The notes below the pieces were generated by a model. It was not told the origin of the DNA. It made no database searches and saw only the letters and a list, made by a program, of their open reading frames with translations. A stretch of 64,000 nt of DNA from an uncultured Lachnospiraceae bacterium. Lineage in GTDB: Bacteria; Bacillota; Clostridia; Lachnospirales; Lachnospiraceae. Shown in pieces: positions 63,085 to 64,000 of this stretch (position 1 is its first letter; every line of letters begins with the position of its first letter). A program made the translations under genes and the position numbers. The DNA is taken from contig CAJTRU010000002.1 of assembly GCA_910579085.1 (NCBI GenBank), positions 1-64,000 on the forward strand. The letters are read 5' to 3'.

Positions 63085-64000
63085 TATTTTATGCCTTTCC
63101 TCAAATCCATTTTCTGCACCTGTTCAAAAGTTACGCGGCTTATTAAAGGCTCTACAGCACCTTCAGCCCTTATCCACTCTTCTTTTGGAAGCTTTTTCCT
63201 GCCAGGCAGTTTATAACTGGTCTTCCTGTCCTTCCCTTGCACCAGCACCCCTGTATATATCTCATTAGAAAGTATGCGTCTTATGGCAACTGGTGACCAT
63301 CCAGGGTTTTCACTTCTGGCAAATGTAGTTGTAAACCTGCTGTTATTAATTTTTTTATATACAAGCGGGGATGGCACTTCCATTGCATCCAGTTTCCCTG
63401 CAATTTTTTCGGCAGAATTACCACAAAGGCGCATATTAAAAATCCATCTGACAATATCTGCTGCATATTTGTCTGGTATAAGTTTTCCACGTTCTTTATC
63501 TGATTTAATATAGCCATATACAGCAAACGCACCTATATAAATGCCCTGTTTCCTCCTTGCTTCCTGCTGCCACCTGACTTTATTGGAAATATCCCGGCAG
63601 TATGCATCATTAACCAGGTTCATTATAGGCATTAAAAGGGCATCTTCAAGGAAGCCGCTGTTCTGGCTGTCGTAATTGTCACATATGGCAATAAACCTTA
63701 CACCAAGCCCAGGAAAAATATATTTTATATATTTGCCTGTCTGTATATAATCCCTGCCAAACCTTGACAAATCCTTTACTATTATACAATCAATCCTGCC
63801 TGAATAAATATTTTCAAGCAGTGATTTTATTCCCGGCCTGTCAAAAGTAACACCACTATAACCATCGTCGCACCATTCCCCAGCAATTTCCATATCCTTG
63901 TGGCCATGTATAAACTGCTCTATTACCATACGCTGGCCAGAAATGCTGTTGCTTCCAGTGCCTGCTTCTTCCTTGGAAATACGCAGGTAAATACCACACC
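63084..64000 (-). CDS. Serine recombinase, 5' end beyond the window
   Basis: The frame is open to the window edge; residues upstream of the first ATG at 63929 read CGIYLRISKEEAGTG, containing the catalytic Ser motif, so the true start is outside. Resolvase domain with DLSRFGRDYIQTGKYIK, then a Recombinase domain (GAFAVYGYIKS, AIRRILSNEIYTGVLVQGK) and a short C-terminus. At least 305 residues. Coupled to the second recombinase by a TAATG overlap. Pairs of serine recombinases are usual at one end of integrative elements in Clostridia. Confidence 0.85.
   Translation of the reverse strand, partial: CGIYLRISKEEAGTGSNSISGQRMVIEQFIHGHKDMEIAGEWCDDGYSGVTFDRPGIKSLLENIYSGRIDCIIVKDLSRFGRDYIQTGKYIKYIFPGLGVRFIAICDNYDSQNSGFLEDALLMPIMNLVNDAYCRDISNKVRWQQEARRKQGIYIGAFAVYGYIKSDKERGKLIPDKYAADIVRWIFNMRLCGNSAEKIAGKLDAMEVPSPLVYKKINNSRFTTTFARSENPGWSPVAIRRILSNEIYTGVLVQGKDRKTSYKLPGRKKLPKEEWIRAEGAVEPLISRVTFEQVQKMDLRKGIK

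Overview
The window comes from a low-GC, spore-forming Gram-positive chromosome, most likely a Clostridia member of the Lachnospiraceae type. The evidence is PolC, a meso-DAP type MurE next to DapF, PrkC with PASTA repeats, MecA, a XerS-like recombinase and a SleC-type cortex-lytic enzyme fragment. No rRNA, tRNA or CRISPR array was seen.

Layout. (1) 0.1-6.5 kb: a YprB-like nuclease and cardiolipin synthase diverge from overlapping promoters, followed by ruvAB and a CgeB-like glycosyltransferase. (2) 6.7-22 kb: a long plus-strand housekeeping run, dapF-murE-priA-def-fmt-rsmB-rlmN-stp-prkC-rsgA-rpe-PilZ-thiN, serving cell wall precursors, replication restart, translation start, rRNA modification, Ser/Thr signalling and ribosome maturation. 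A 640-bp array of palindromic elements splits def from fmt. (3) 22-27 kb: two tandem MutS-like ATPases, a flavin reductase-rubredoxin fusion and glycerate kinase. (4) 27.4-32.7 kb: the gene-strand switch. It holds a lone XerS-like recombinase with a 34-bp dif-like palindrome upstream, an orphan BlaI repressor, a DUF4474 protein, a phosphoesterase and a GH30 glycosidase. Genes point right before it and mostly left after it, as expected where replication forks meet. (5) 32.8-47.6 kb: an AAA/PD-(D/E)XK protein, polC, and the uppS-cdsA-dxr-rseP-ispG operon. The usual ispG-polC junction is broken by a five-gene A+T-rich accessory cassette (39.1-42.2 kb). (6) 47.8-49.8 kb: three copies of a palindromic repeat around a DUF2200 gene and a probable gene remnant. 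(7) 49.9-56.9 kb: a mini kinase, an XRE regulator and the pgeF-yraN-ylqH-rnhB-lepB-rbgA-SPase-mecA run, in which one signal peptidase homologue has lost both catalytic residues. (8) 57-61.7 kb: a secreted GH43 arabinanase, a membrane-anchored surface protein and dUTPase. (9) 61.9-64 kb: the first 160 or so codons of a SleC-like gene stop at a palindromic junction, beyond which lie two translationally coupled serine recombinase genes. The second runs off the window.

Strongest leads: the sleC-type gene split at a recombinase-associated junction (a possible skin-like element); the dif/XerS/strand-switch combination; a family of at least eight intergenic palindromes sharing a core with covarying helices (structured RNA and/or MITE); the accessory cassette between ispG and polC; and the inactive-looking signal peptidase.
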